NCBI GenBank assembly: GCA_029783825.1
Contig: JAREIK010002415.1
Span: 1,386,006-1,450,005, forward strand
From: Sapria himalayana
Lineage: Eukaryota; Streptophyta; Magnoliopsida; Malpighiales; Rafflesiaceae
Direction of reading: 5' to 3'
DNA: 64,000 nt
Positions 50,051-62,465 of this stretch are shown piece after piece. Numbering within the stretch: the first letter of the stretch is position 1; the number at the start of each line of letters is the position of its first letter. Made by a program: the position numbers and the translations under genes. Below the pieces are notes generated by a model, which ran no database searches, was not told the DNA's origin, and saw only the letters and a program-made list of their open reading frames with translations.

Positions 50051-51301
50051 TTTAGGTTTTTAGTGATTTTGATTCCAATTGCATTATGTTTGCATCCGAA
50101 TAATCTTAATGTTAATGGTTTATATTTATATAATCATATGATATTATGTATAAATATCTATACTTTTAATATATATTATGATTTATGTTAAATCACACTT
50201 TTAATTTATGTTAATCTTAAATGAATACTTTTATACATTTATATAATCGAATGATATTATGTATAAATGTCTATACTTTAATATATATAAATGTATTTCA
50301 TTATAAATACACTTTGATATGTTTATATAAACATATAATTATATATATATATATTTATACATATGTACTAATGTATATAAATATCTATACAAAATTTACA
50401 CTAAACTATCCATTTATATATTTTCTTATATAACAATTATGTAATATTAAATGATTATACATTTTTGTAAATATTTATATTACATATTATTTTTTATATA
50501 AATATAGAATATTTATAATGTTTATAAAATGTGATATATACTATATGTTATTTATAAAAGTGTTACATATAAATATAATAATATTTAAGTAACATTTATA
50601 AAAATTTCTTATTCACAAATATTATATAGATACACGTGTTTAATTATATAATCATATGTCATTTTATATAAAAGTATGTATAACTATATTTATAATAAAG
50701 TTAACTACTTTTATAACTATATTTATAACTTTATATAACTAAATTGTAACTATATAATAATATAACTATATGCATAATTCTATATAACTATATTTCCAAA
50801 AAATATATACTATATGTATACTAATATATAACTAAATACAATTACATTTTACTAAATGTATACCTTTATAAATGTTAAATATAATTATATCTTTAACTAC
50901 ATATATATTTATAACTATATGTGTATAACTATATATAAATATTTGTATAAATATGTAACACTCTATATAATTAGATATAACTATATTTGTAACTATAAAT
51001 ACATATATGTATTCATATAATTAAATTAAAATAATTGCTTATAACATTGTATATATTTATGTATAACTACTTATCATTACTTGTGTGTGTGTATATATAT
51101 CTATTTTTTTAATTATATATAACTATTTATATCTATATATATTATATGTAAAATAATTTATAACTATAAATAATTGTATCTTACTATGTGTATAACTTTA
51201 AAAGTTCGATGCTTAATAATATATAAATATTAAATTTACAGCTTATATATTTGTATATAGTAGTATATAAAAAAGTATTTTACTATATCTATTCCTATAC
51301 A

Positions 51302-51356
<55 letters not shown>

Positions 51357-52131
51357 ATTAACAAATATATAAACCTACATGTATAAATATATGTTTAACT
51401 ATATATGTAACTATATGTATAATTAAATGTATAACAACATACAACATTATGTTAAACTATATGTGTATAACTATATATAAATATTTGTATAACTAAATAA
51501 ATGTATTTATACTTATATATAACTATATTTGTAAATGTATATACATTTATGTATTAATATAATTAAAGCAAGATATTTTTTTATAATGTTGTTTATATTT
51601 ATGTATAACCACTGATAACTACTTGTATTAATCTATCTATATATAAATAAATGTTTTATTATATATAACTATTTATAACTATATATATTATATGTAAAAT
51701 AATATATAACTATATATAATTCTATCTTACTATGTGTATTTGTATAACTTTAAAAATTTTATGCATAATGATATTTTAATATTAAATTTACGCTTATATT
51801 TAATATATATTTGTATATAGTAGTATATAAAAAAGTATTTTACTATATCTATACCTATACATAACTATATGTATAAATATATAAAATTAAATTAACAAAT
51901 ATATAAACCTACATGTATAAATATATGTTTAACTATATGTGTAACTATGTGTATAACCACATGTAACTATATTTATAATTACATGTATAACAACATACAA
52001 CATTATTTTAAACTATATGTGTATAACTATATATAATTATTTGTATATCTAAATAAATGTCTATATAATTATATAAAATTATAATTAGAGATAATTACTT
52101 TTGTTAAATAAAATAATTTTTTTCACGAGTT
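50051..52131 (+). repeat. AT-rich, intron-like region with ~545-bp tandem units
   Basis: GTATAACTATATATAAATAT recurs at about 50930, 51470 and (variant) 52020. TAGTAGTATATAAAAAAGTA recurs at 51258 and 51819. This gives a unit of about 545 bp present about twice. A (TA)n run lies at 51306-51349. There is no coding signal. The segment separates the leader from the first TNPD exon. Confidence 0.75.
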
Positions 52132-55100
52132 ATGGAAGACGATCGTGAATGGATATATAAGGGTCGAATAGTGAATGGAACATTCTCTAATGAATGGGGG
52201 GATAAAGTTGATGAATTTGTTGAGTTTGCTCTGAGACATCCTGAGTGTGTGAATGGTGGTATAGATATAAAGTGTCTTTGCACTTTAGTTATATGTCGGA
52301 ATAAAAATTTTTGAATGTTGAGACTGTGAAGATGCATTTGCATAGAAATGGTTTTGTGGCAGATTACTATGTTTGGATATACCATGGTGAGAAGCAAGTC
52401 CACCATAGGTGTTCGAGTTTAGTATGGGTGTTAGTAAGTGAAACTGATCAAATGGTCTCGGATAATATTAATCACACTACATACCATAAAATGGTTTTTG
52501 ATGTTGTGGATCATGAATTCAACTCAAATGAGGAACCCAATGCCGAGGAAAAGAATTTCTATGACATGATTCAAGTTGGAGACAAACTTGTATATGAGTG
52601 AAATTCTAAGCATACTCAACTTTATGCATCCATGAGGAAGTTAGAAATAAAGTGCAGACACAAGTGTTCGTAGGCATGGTTTGATGATATGTCTAAATTA
52701 ATTCAAGAATTGTTGCCAAAAGATAATCTGATGCCATTGGATTTCTATAGCACAAAGAAGTTAGTTAGATGCTTGGGATTACACGTACAGGTCATTTATT
52801 GCTGTGTGAATAACTGTATGATATACTGGGGTGATGACACTGACCTTAACAGTTATAAAATATGTGGGCAAGCTTGGCACAAGCCAAAGGTTAAGAGTTC
52901 TATAAATAGATTGTATATATGTAAGTTAAAGGTGCCGTATAAGAAGATGCACTATTTTTCATTAACACCTAGGTTGCAGAGATTGTATGCATCTATCGCA
53001 GCAGCTAATGAAATGAGGTGGCATTCAAAGCATCATATGGAGGACAATAAGATGTGTCACCCTTCTGATGCCCCTACTTGGAAACATTTTGATGAATATT
53101 TTCCTGATTTTTCTTCAGAAATTTGAAATGTTGTGCTAGGTTTATTTGATGATGGTTTTAGCTGTTTGGTCAATCTGGACAGCAATATTCTTTGTCGCCT
53201 GTGGTGGTGATATCGTATAATTTGCCTCTTGACTTATGTATGAAAAAGGAATTTATGTTTTTGAATGTGTTAGTGCAGGGGCCTACAAATCCAAAGGGAA
53301 GATAGATATTTTCTTGCAGCCATTGATTATGGAGTTGAAAATTCTTTGGGTTATTTGGGTTCAAATTTATGATATTTCCAAACGACACAATTTTTAGATG
53401 TGCACTGCCCTTATGTGGAGCATAAATGACGTTCCAGCATATTATATGATGTCTGGGTAGAGTACAATTGGTATGTTGGCATGTTGGCATGTTCGCATTG
53501 TATGGAAGATTCAATTCTTTTAAATTAATTAAGAGTGAAAAACAATCATGGTTCGACAACCTTCGGAAGTTTTTACCTATTAATCATCCATATCGACGTA
53601 ATACCAAAGACTTCATTAAGAATAGAAAGGTTACTAAACAATTCTTGGGGGTTAGATCCGGGGATGATATTCTACATGGATTGAATAATTGAGGGTTGAG
53701 GAAGGTGATAGATGTTAATGCTGAGGTTGTGAGTGCAGTTATATCTAATAATTATGGGTGAAATAAGAGAAGTATTTTTTGGGATTTGCCCTACTGGCAT
53801 GAACACTTGCTCAGGCACAATATTGATGTTATGCATATCAAGAAGATTGTGTTTAATAATATTTTCAATACTATGGTTAACATTCTAGAAAAAACTAAGG
53901 AAACTTACAAGTCAATAGATGAGTTGAATAAATATTATCGTCATCCTCAATTTGCAAAAAAATCTTATCACTAATAAATACCTTGATGTGCCATTTGTTC
54001 TAAATAAATCACATAAAAAGGTTGTGCTGGAGTGGGTAAAAAAACTTAGATTTCCAAATGGGTATGCTTCTAGTTTGGGGAGATGTGTAGATATAAACAA
54101 ACTTAAGATATTTGGCAAAGGTTGTTACCAATTGCTCTTCGAGAATTTCTTCCTAATAGAATATGATAGCCAATAACTGAGATTTCATTATTCTTCAAGT
54201 AACTAACTTCTTCTTCATTGACTAATGAGGAGTTAAGAAATTTGGATGAACAAATTCTAGTTATCTTATGCAATCTTGAGAAAATCTTTCCTCATTGTTT
54301 TCTTGACTTAATGAAACATCTTCCAGTGCACTTGACTTACGAAGCTAGGATCGCTGGTCCTATCCATTATCGTTGGATGTAACCTAAATAAAGGTAATAT
54401 TAATTTACTAAATCAATTCATTTCTTTTATATATATATATACATATATATACATATATTTATATTTATATTTATATTTATATTTATATTTATATTTATAT
54501 TTATATTTATATTTATATTTATATTTATATTTATATTTATATTTATATTTATATATCCACAAAATTGACTTGTAAATTTTAATAATCTTTTTGTAGATAC
54601 TTGAGAAAAATAAAGCATACAATAAAGAATAAGGCTTAGTTTGAGGATTCTATATCAATATGTTATATTATTGATGAGACTGCAAAATTTAGATCATTCT
54701 ATTTTAAAGAAGGAGATCCAACTCTTTTACTTAAGGAAAAACGGAATGAGATTTATCTTTATGACAATGTGGATAATGATATGCTTGAAATTTTCAAGCC
54801 TCCGGGTAAAGCAATTGGTGCTGAAGAGAAAGTGTATCTAGCATACTATGAATATACTAGAGCTCATCTATATCTCCTAATGAATTGTCCTAAGGTTCAA
54901 CCATTCATTAAGTATTTCCTAATAGTCAAATGACATCTATTATGTATTATAATTTACTATTTCCTATCAATGTATCAATAATTTTTAATTTCTTTTATTA
55001 ATGATTTTTTTACAGATAAATGTAAAGAGTTTCCAAACATGAATGAAGAAGCAATCATGCCACGACTGAGAATGAATTTTTATCATTTTTTGAAAATATG

Positions 55101-55133
55101 TATGTTTATTTATATTGAAAATGACAAAATAAT
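52132..55133 (+). pseudogene. CACTA TNPD/tnp2-type transposase, 5' part
   Basis: 52132-52314 begins MEDDREWIYKGRI and contains FVEFALRHPECV and IKCLCTLVICRN, the transposase-associated domain. 52689-53126 holds the tnp2 N-terminal part: LIQELLPKDN, the LGLHVQVIYCCVNNCMIYW block, FSLTPRLQRLYAS, then EMRWHSKHHMEDNKMCHPSD. TGA then replaces the Arg codon expected in EIRN. 53160-53500 is frameshifted catalytic sequence. 53786-53974 gives LPYWHEHLLRHNIDVMHIKK. 54240-54370 gives LEKIFPHCFLDLMKHLPVHL, and 54600-54920 the DUF4218-like tail. Splice-like gaps include the TTTATA repeat at 54455. The gene is split at 55133 by hAT 2. Confidence 0.88.
54455..54553. repeat. (TTTATA)n hexanucleotide repeat
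   Basis: About 16 near-perfect hexamers lie between two conserved TNPD blocks, apparently inside an intron. They follow a short (TA)n block at 54428-54440. Confidence 0.95.
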
Positions 55134-55860
55134 TAGAGGTGTCAAACGGGCCGGCCCGGCACGGCACGGCCCGTTTTTCACTAGCACGATCGTGCTACCG
55201 TGCCGTGCCCGGCACGGCACGGTTACTATATAGGCAGGCACGGCACGGCCCGTAGGCACGGCAAGGCCGTGCCGTGCCGGGCCGGGCCCGCTCGGGCACG
55301 CCTTGGCCATACAGGCCAGGCGGCACGGCCGGGCAGGCGGGAGCCACAACGAGGGACCGAGTCAACCGGGGTCCGTGAGGCCTCACAGTCACGGCCTCAC
55401 GGGCTAATGGCAGATTAGAATTTTTTTTTATTGTAAATTTTTTGATTAAGTAACCGTATAGAGTATTAGTAATAATTAAAAAATATAATTTTTTGTAAAA
55501 ATTATAAAATTTAAAATTAGATAAAACAAACAAATATTATAAAAAAAAATTTTTATCAGATTCAATTAAGTTTAGCTTTTTTTATTATTATAATTTATTA
55601 ATTATATATTAAAATTTAAAGTTATTAATTTTTAAAATAAAATTTAAATCATAAAATAATAAATAAATACATTAAGTAAGTAAAAATTAAAATTAAAAAA
55701 AAATTAAACTACACAAATAAAAAATTACCAATCATGCTTTTGAAACCAATAGTCCGAACAAAACAAGTATAAGTTTCAACACAACGTATGGTACAAAGTA
55801 CAAACAAAGTGTATAAATAAAATAAATAAAAAAACATCGAAAAAAAAGAGCAGATGAGCA

Positions 55861-57982
55861 TCAATCGTCAAGCGGCATATAATGAGAATCATCAACCGCA
55901 ACATCAAGATCAGTATCATATAGATCATCATCATCGGCAATCAGCTCATCCGCCATCGTAGTGGATGTGGATGCGACTGCAGTGTCTGTCACAGTCCCAG
56001 CTTCAGCACGATCACTGATGCTAAATCTCGATTCCTCCCAATCCTTCAAATATGCCAAGGCCTCAACCATATCTGGACGTAATCTCGATCTCCTATCCGA
56101 AATCACATTCACTGCAACAGAAAAAGCAGACTCCGATGCTACTCTCGACACCGGAGGAGTCAGTAGATCCCGTGTCATCCCAGATAGCACGGGATAGGTG
56201 GGCTCATATGATTTCCACCACTATAATAAATCAAGATTCTTATTATCAGAAGGTGATAGGATTGAGCAGTAATCGGTATAAGTACCGAGACAGCTCGCTC
56301 CTATGTGATGGTCCACCCCTACGTTTCCCCCTCGCTAGGTTAATGGAATAATCGTCATCTTTGAACAAGGTATCAGTGTCCGTAATCACAGTCTCACCAC
56401 CACCACCACCATACCTAGTATCGTAGTATGTGAATAGGTCTGTCAACTTCTCGTAAATGAACCCTTCAGGTGGCTCTTCCAGGTTCATGCACGAGGAAAT
56501 GAAAGTCAGGGTGTTTTCAACCCCTTCCACCTTAGCCCTAGGGTCCATGCATGCTGCGAGGCAATAAAGAGATGGAATGGTGGACCAGTACTTCAGGTAC
56601 TTGGTCTCCATCTCTGCAACCATATGGCTAAGCATCGGGTCCGCTCGATACTTCCTAAACATGCTACTAATGTTACATATGCAACGGAGTGCAATGCAAG
56701 TGGTGGGCGTATAAACCGACGAACACATGTTCGTCGTGTCATAAAATATCTTCAGGAATTTCATAAATGAAATTCCTGAAGCCCAGTCAGTGTCGTCAAT
56801 AATAAGTTCGTCACTCTTACTATTGACGTAGTCGGATATCATGTGTTCGTATCCAACACATGATTCCAATATCAGGTACGTGTAATTCCAATGATGTCTC
56901 ACATCTGATTGGAATTTCTTCTTCTTAAGATTCGCAGACAAATAGAGATTACCAAACTCTTGTAGTCTGCGAGGAGTGCGAATATACTTGAGTGCATTGC
57001 GTATATTTTCCAACGCGGGGGAACAGACCTTAATACCCGCTTGAACTATCAGGTTAATAACATGACACATGCATCTGACATGAAAGATCTCTCCTGATGG
57101 TGCATCTCTAATATTCCTAACAAACATATTGATCGCTACTCCATTATTCGCAGCATTATCGAAAGTGACACTAAAAATTTTATTTTGAATTTTATATTCC
57201 CTAAATATTTTCATCATACACTCAAAAATGGCCGGGCCATCATGAGGATGAAGAATCTCAGTGAATCCTAATATTTTTTTATTGATTGTCCAGTTAGAAT
57301 CTACATAATGACTCGTGAGACATGCATAAGAAGAATCATCGTGACATGTCCATATATCGGACGTCACGGACACCACTCCACTAAATGCCAAAAATTCCTT
57401 AATTATTTTTTGTTTTTCTAACTTATATATCTTTAGTATGTCACTCCTAGATGTGGACCTAGGAATCCTACGATAGGATGGCTGAAAATAAGTCTACTTG
57501 ATGCGCACTACCCTCGGATCTTCCGAAAATCTGATCGGAAGACCCATCAATGTGATGAGCCTGGCCATGCCGTCCCTACCCAACTCGCTGGAGTATACGA
57601 AGGGAGTAAACTTTGAGACTGAACTCGATCCAGTCTCAAAAAATGTAGTGCCAAGTTGGGTTTGCCTAGGATCTAAGGGTCCATGTTTTTTGGAGCATAT
57701 TTCAGCATGCCTCTTGAGGTGCCCAGTCCCACATATACTCTTGCATGTTAAAAGTCTCATACAATATTTGCACTGTGCCATTTCAAGTTCCTCACCCCTA
57801 ACATTTACTTGTGTTATGATTTTAAAATGTGTCCAAACTACAGAAGTCCTCCTAGTTTTTTGTTTTTTAGAACTTTGGGTTGAGACGACGGGAGAAACCA
57901 AAGTTTCAGGAGCCACAGACGTCTGTGTAACACAAACATTTTCATTTTCCAAATTTAAATACATGTCAGGTGTATTTGTCAT
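55861..57982 (-). pseudogene. hAT transposase, nearly full length, three lesions
   Basis: The start Met is at 57982 (MTNTPDMYLN). A BED-type zinc finger lies at residues about 48-100 (QCKYCM, then GHLKRHAEIC). The RNase H-like catalytic domain begins SVTSDIWTCHDDSSYA near 57360 and contains CMCHVINLIVQAG near 57080 and the MKFLKIFYDT block near 56760. The C-terminal hAT dimerisation domain (WWKSYEPTYPVL, SRVASESAFS, then DRRSRLRPDM) is at 56230-56050. A 26-residue acidic tail ends MPLDD. Lesions: TAG at 57494 where the other copy has CAG, a 2-base deletion near 56280, and TAG at about 56224 replacing CAG before WW. Full length would be about 706 codons, normal for plant hAT. It would act in the nucleus on the TAGAGGTG ends. 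Confidence 0.95.
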
Positions 57983-58330
57983 TTTTTATTTTTCGTAAGT
58001 TTTTCTAGAGAGAGAAAGTACAAAAAAAACGTAAAATATATTACCCGGTAAAAGCAATGAGGTCAGTCACGTGCAAGGTGCACCGCAGGAAGCTCTGATG
58101 TTCAAAACTCAAGTTGAGTTTCACGAAAATCCAAGCCGAAATCAAAATCACGAGGCCCGAGAGAGAGATGCACGGTTTATGTAAGAGAGAGAAAGTATTG
58201 AGAGGTTTTATATTTTTGAAAAACATAAATGTTATAGGGAGGGGGGTAGAATTTATAGGCTAAAGAATATTTTTTTTTATAAAAAAAGATATTTTTTTAT
58301 TATTTTTTTGAATTTTTTTTAAGATTTTTA
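57983..58330 (-). promoter_or_regulatory. Upstream region of the hAT 2 transposase gene
   Basis: The segment between the start codon and the GC-rich terminus has GAGAGAGA runs (58005-58016, 58158-58196) and an A/T tract at 58268-58320. hAT 1 has the same GAGAGAGA words at 40670-40890. A promoter is expected here from position; no certain TATA box was picked out. Confidence 0.4.
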
Positions 58331-58840
58331 AGGGGCAGAATCATGAGGACCGTTGGATTCTGCCCCCTAGCCGTTGGAGGTGAATCCAAGGGCTAAAAAT
58401 CGGTGAAGTTTGAATTTTTTTTTTTTTTGCCGTTGGAATTGCTCGGATCGGTTCTATACTTCTATGGGCGTCGGGACTCGGGTATCGGCAGAAAAGACCG
58501 CGGATCGGGTCAGATTGGACCCGACCCACGGTCTTTTTACCGAGGGAGCCAGGGGACGGCCGGACGGGTCACGACTCAGGCCACGCCACACGTGACACGC
58601 CGCTAGTGCCACGCGTGCCTGCGTGAACCGGCAGGGGATGGACCCGTGCCGGCGTGCCGTGCCAAGGCACGAGACGTGTCGGGCCAGGCATGGCACGGCA
58701 CGGGATGTTCTTAACCCGGGCACGGCACGGGCCCGGGCACGGTTTAAGAACGTGCCGGGCCGGCCCAGGCACGGCCGAACCGTGCCGTGCCTCGTGATGG
58801 GCCGGGCCGGCCTGGAACGTTTGACACCTCTAAAAATAAT

Positions 58841-59560
58841 TATATTGTTCTAATAAAAATTTATAATTGTAATCTAAACAATTCACTTAATTTTGGTTAC
58901 CAGTTCATAAGCATGAAAATAAAATTTTCAATCATTATCTTTGAAGTATAGCACGGGGTTCCCTAATAGAGGTTAAAACGTACAATGGTTATTATGTGAA
59001 TAGTTTTAAATTTCATACTAAATCATATGGTAGCTACCGGACAACAGACAGTATGGTTGTATGCATTAAAAAATCTGTATACAATGAAACCGAATATAAC
59101 TATTACGGGACTATTGTAGAAGTGATAGACTTATAATTTGAAGCCCTTCCGATTAATGAAACTATGGTATTCAAATGTGAATGGTTTGATCCAACACCAT
59201 ATGTTAATATTATTGTTCATCCTCGATATAAACTTGTCGATGTGCATGATAAAAAACAATTCAACAAATATGAACCTTTTGTCTTGGCAGTACAAGCATC
59301 ACAGGTTTATTATTGTGAATATCCGGGTCGGACTGGTTCTAGAAAGGATTGGAAAGTTGTTTGCAAGATAAAAGCAATGGCTCAAATTGACATCCTCACA
59401 TCATCAAGTACTGATTCATAGAAGTAGCTTTTCAAAATAATGACAATAATATTATAATCGAAGCTATGGTGGGGGACGAAGACATCCTTTTAGTCATATC
59501 TTCTGAGATGGATACAAGTGGGGATGTAGATGTTGATTAAAATTTAATTAATTATGAGGA
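58841..59560 (+). pseudogene. CACTA TNPD, 3' part (DUF4216-like domain)
   Basis: Just after hAT 2, degenerate coding resumes. The best part is 59164-59421: VFKCEWFDPTPYVNIIVHPR, then the YKLVDVHDKKQFNKYEPFVL block, VQASQVYYCEYPG, and WKVVCKIKA. This matches the DUF4216 pattern FKC.WFD, KY.L.DV......EPFVLA.QA.QVYY....W..V.K. A Glu/Asp-rich tail follows to about 59650. Several stops occur before 59164. Confidence 0.85.
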
Positions 59561-59725
59561 AGAAACGAGTGATGAAGAAGATATTGAAAATGATGTTGCT
59601 ACATTTGAAGAAGAAGAACTATATTTGGATAATTCTGATGAGAATGAGTAGACAGTGAGTTTTATGTTATTTTAATTATTAATCATTTTTGTTTATTTTT
59701 ATTACCTTATGTGTTTTTTACAGGT

Positions 59726-61516
59726 ATGGAACGTGGACGAGGTAGTGGCACCATGTTGCAAGGTTGTATGAGTTATGGTATAGGCAGTACGGCCTCAAGT
59801 ATGCCCGAAACAGGTAGAGGGTAATGGGTGGATGAGATGTCACAGCAAACAGAGAGGGTTGTGAATGTACCGTAGTAGCAGCATCAGTTGACTGATCGAC
59901 ATAATGGTCCTGATATTTTGATGAATGATCAAGAGACATGGGAGAGAGAAAAGGGAGATGTTGGAGAGTCTTCCTCAGAGCACCCAACAGACAAAACTTT
60001 CTCTATTACTCATTTTGATCTAATAATTGATAATCCATAAGATATAAAACTTAACAAATTATTTATCAATTTATTAATTTATTTCTTACTTGCTAATAAA
60101 TTTTTTATTACATGCTGAAGTTAGAGTCATCTGGTTTCATTTCTAGGGTACTAAGGATAATTTTTAGGAAGTCCTTTAAACCTAATGGACATAATTGGAA
60201 GTCACTCACACATAGATACCATTTGATGATTTGGAGAGAAATTAACGTAAATATTACTACCTAAAAATTTTTATCATCTTTTATTTATTCTTTTGTTTAC
60301 TGATTAAATATTATTTATTTATAATTGCAGAAAGTTTACAGGTGGACATAGCTAAAGGAGTTGGTCAAAAGCATGTTCTATAAATATGCTACCAGTCGGT
60401 ATAAAGACATCGTGTATGAGATCAAAGACAAATGGCAGAAGAAGAAAGAAAAAGATTCGAGTGTCCCAGATCATATTTTCTTGGAGTAGCGGAGCAGATG
60501 GGAAAATCTGAATTATATGTAGAGGTGTGATAAACAGAGCGGCAATCATTGCTCAAAGCGGACTGGGGAGGGTAGTGGCATGTCTATACACACTTGTGGA
60601 TCTCGCTCTATTCGTGAGCATGAACGAGCAATGCTATTATTTCTAATTTATACTTTTTATGTTTATTACTTTGTGAATTATGTTTAATTATGCCTAAATT
60701 TCATTTCTTATAAGAAATTTTTTTTTCAATATAATTAACATATGTATTGTGTGTAATTATAGACTCACAAAAAGGGTAATAAGCCCAATGCTCATTGCTT
60801 ATTCAAATACATGCACACGAAGGCTCATGATGATCAGACTTTCGTTGATCAAAGATCTCATGCAACAAATGTAAGTTTAAATAAAAAATTATTTTTTTCT
60901 TTTTTTTGTTTGAATATAAATTGAAATACTTTTTATACATTTTTATTAGGCCAGATATGAGGAATTGTTGGCTGCTGTGACTCAAGAGTATTCCTAGTCT
61001 ACTTCACGTTCATGTGATGGTGCAACAAGTAGTTCTTATTCATCAGCTCCACCAATTGATGTGAATCAGATTTAGGTATACAGCTGTTGATAGCAAGGAG
61101 AATATGCCCCTTCTATGGCAGCGGTTTATCGACATCATCATTCTACTCCCATAGACAATCAGACTATTAAGCTGAATTTTCATGACCAGTTTCAAATTTA
61201 TTATCAAAGATTGATGAATTAAATGATGAGATACAAAATTCGATATAGTTTCAATTGGACGATACTGAGTGACGCATGATTGACTATGAGGATGATAGGG
61301 ATGAGTTGTGTATGAGTTTTGACTGGTTTACAAAGAAGTTTCAAGAGGGAGGACTGTAGTTTAACCCTAATGATCTACCTCGGATTGTTCAGCGTAATGC
61401 TCCAGCTACAGCATCTACTCCATCATCTACAGCATCACCTGCAATAACCGCATCATGACTAGCAGCATCAAATAGCTCTACCCCAGTACCCGACATCTCA
61501 TCGTGTGGACCATAAA
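59726..61516 (+). pseudogene. CACTA second gene, Transposase_24-like
   Basis: A start Met (MERGRGSGTMLQ) follows a TTTTTTACAG 3' splice-like site. Exon-like blocks at 60120-60250 (ISRVLRIIFRKSFKP), 60370-60600 (YATSRYKDIVYEIKDKWQKK, then SIHTCGSRSIREHE), 60760-60870 (FKYMHTKAHDDQTFVDQRS) and 60950-61080 (ARYEELLAAV) match the order in plant En/Spm Transposase_24 proteins. AT-rich introns with GT/AG-like ends lie between them (for example donor after GCAACAAAT at 60869). Several TAG/TGA stops make it a pseudogene. The C-terminal part (61380-61510) is Ala/Ser/Thr/Pro-rich. Confidence 0.8.
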
Positions 61517-61814
61517 TATCGTAGCATAACGATTATGAAACTAAGTTGGATGTTTTAGTGTCTTACACAAATTTTTTTTTCAATTCCGTAAAATTTGATT
61601 TTGGATTTTAATTTTTTATTTTATCTTGATGTTTTTAATATATAAATATTATATTTATAGTTGTTTGCTTGTGTTAATTGGATTTTTATTTTGTTATTTA
61701 AAATTTATATATTTCTGTTGGAATTGAATGAAATTGGAAGCAAAATGGTTGTTGTTTTTTTTATATTTTTTGTTTCAGTTTCTACAGCAGCAGCAAAATT
61801 TCTGCAAAAAAAAA

Positions 61815-62465
61815 ATTGGTTGGTAATTACTAACCGAATTATGACCACACAGACCAAAATTTTTTATTATCGATGGTCGGTAAAAGGTCACCAAATGATC
61901 GGTAATTTTTTTGGAGATCAATTACCGACCAATAATTTTAAAAGCTTTTGGTCAGTTTTTTATCGCAATTTTTAGGCTTTTACCAATCTTTTTGTGACCA
62001 CTTACTGACTAAATTATTTTAGTCAGAAAATGGTTAGAATTTAGTCGGAAATTTGTTATCAGTAAATGGTATCTAAATTGTCTGTAATTACCGACCATTT
62101 AGAGATCATTTACTGACCTAATTCTTTTGGTCTAAAAATGGTCAGAATATAGTCGGTAATTATTTTGTCTGTGATTTTCGGTAAATGAACATTAATTACC
62201 GGCCATTTGGAGACCATGTACCGACATTATTTATTCGGTCGGTAAATTATCAGAATATAGTCAGTAAATCATTGTCTGTAGAGGATCGGTAAATGGTCGA
62301 TAATTTACCGACCAACTAATTTTTCGTCGGTAAAGAATTTAGCGACGAGTAAAATTACTGCTAATCTTTTTGGTCGATAAATTGCTGCTAATTAGTTTAC
62401 CAACCAAAAAAACACCGAATTTGCGACCAAATATTTGGTCAGTAATACAGTGTTTTTTAGTAGTG
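61815..62465. repeat. Right subterminal array of CACTA 2
   Basis: Variants of TGGTCGGTAATT and ACCGACCA recur at intervals of about 20-40 bases up to the terminus, in mirror image to the left array. Confidence 0.92.

Larger units (their letters stand above)
55134..58832 (-). mobile_element. hAT transposon 2, 3.7 kb, perfect 8-bp TSD
   Basis: TAGAGGTGTCAAACG and its exact complement CGTTTGACACCTCTA form the ends, flanked by AAAATAAT on both sides (55126-55133 and 58833-58840). Long GC-rich subterminal arrays (55145-55410 and 58540-58820; GGCACGG/CCGTGCC words) contrast sharply with the AT-rich host. It encodes a nearly complete transposase on the minus strand. It splits the TNPD gene of CACTA 2 before its DUF4216 part. 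The intact TSD and fewer mutations make it the youngest large insertion here. Confidence 0.96.
48827..62465 (+). mobile_element. CACTA (En/Spm) transposon 2 with TNPD and Transposase_24 remnants
   Basis: The left end CACTACTAAAAAA (48827) pairs with the right end TTTTTTAGTAGTG (62465). The TSD is GGA (48824-48826 and 62466-62468). Subterminal arrays of ACCGACCAAA / TTTGGTCGGTAA run inwards from both ends. Without the nested hAT it is about 9.9 kb. Two plus-strand gene remnants follow in the usual CACTA order. All TIR bases visible are intact, but both genes are broken. Confidence 0.95.

Noticed and set aside
53170..53559. 129-codon minus-strand frame
   Set aside because: It overlaps the frameshifted tnp2 region, whose plus-strand frames carry the conserved blocks on both sides.
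54413..54622. Frames coding Tyr-Lys or Asn-Ile repeats
   Set aside because: Translation of the TTTATA microsatellite.
56052..56351. Plus-strand frames of 78-99 codons at 55961-56351
   Set aside because: They are antisense to the hAT transposase C-terminus, which has clear family motifs on the minus strand.
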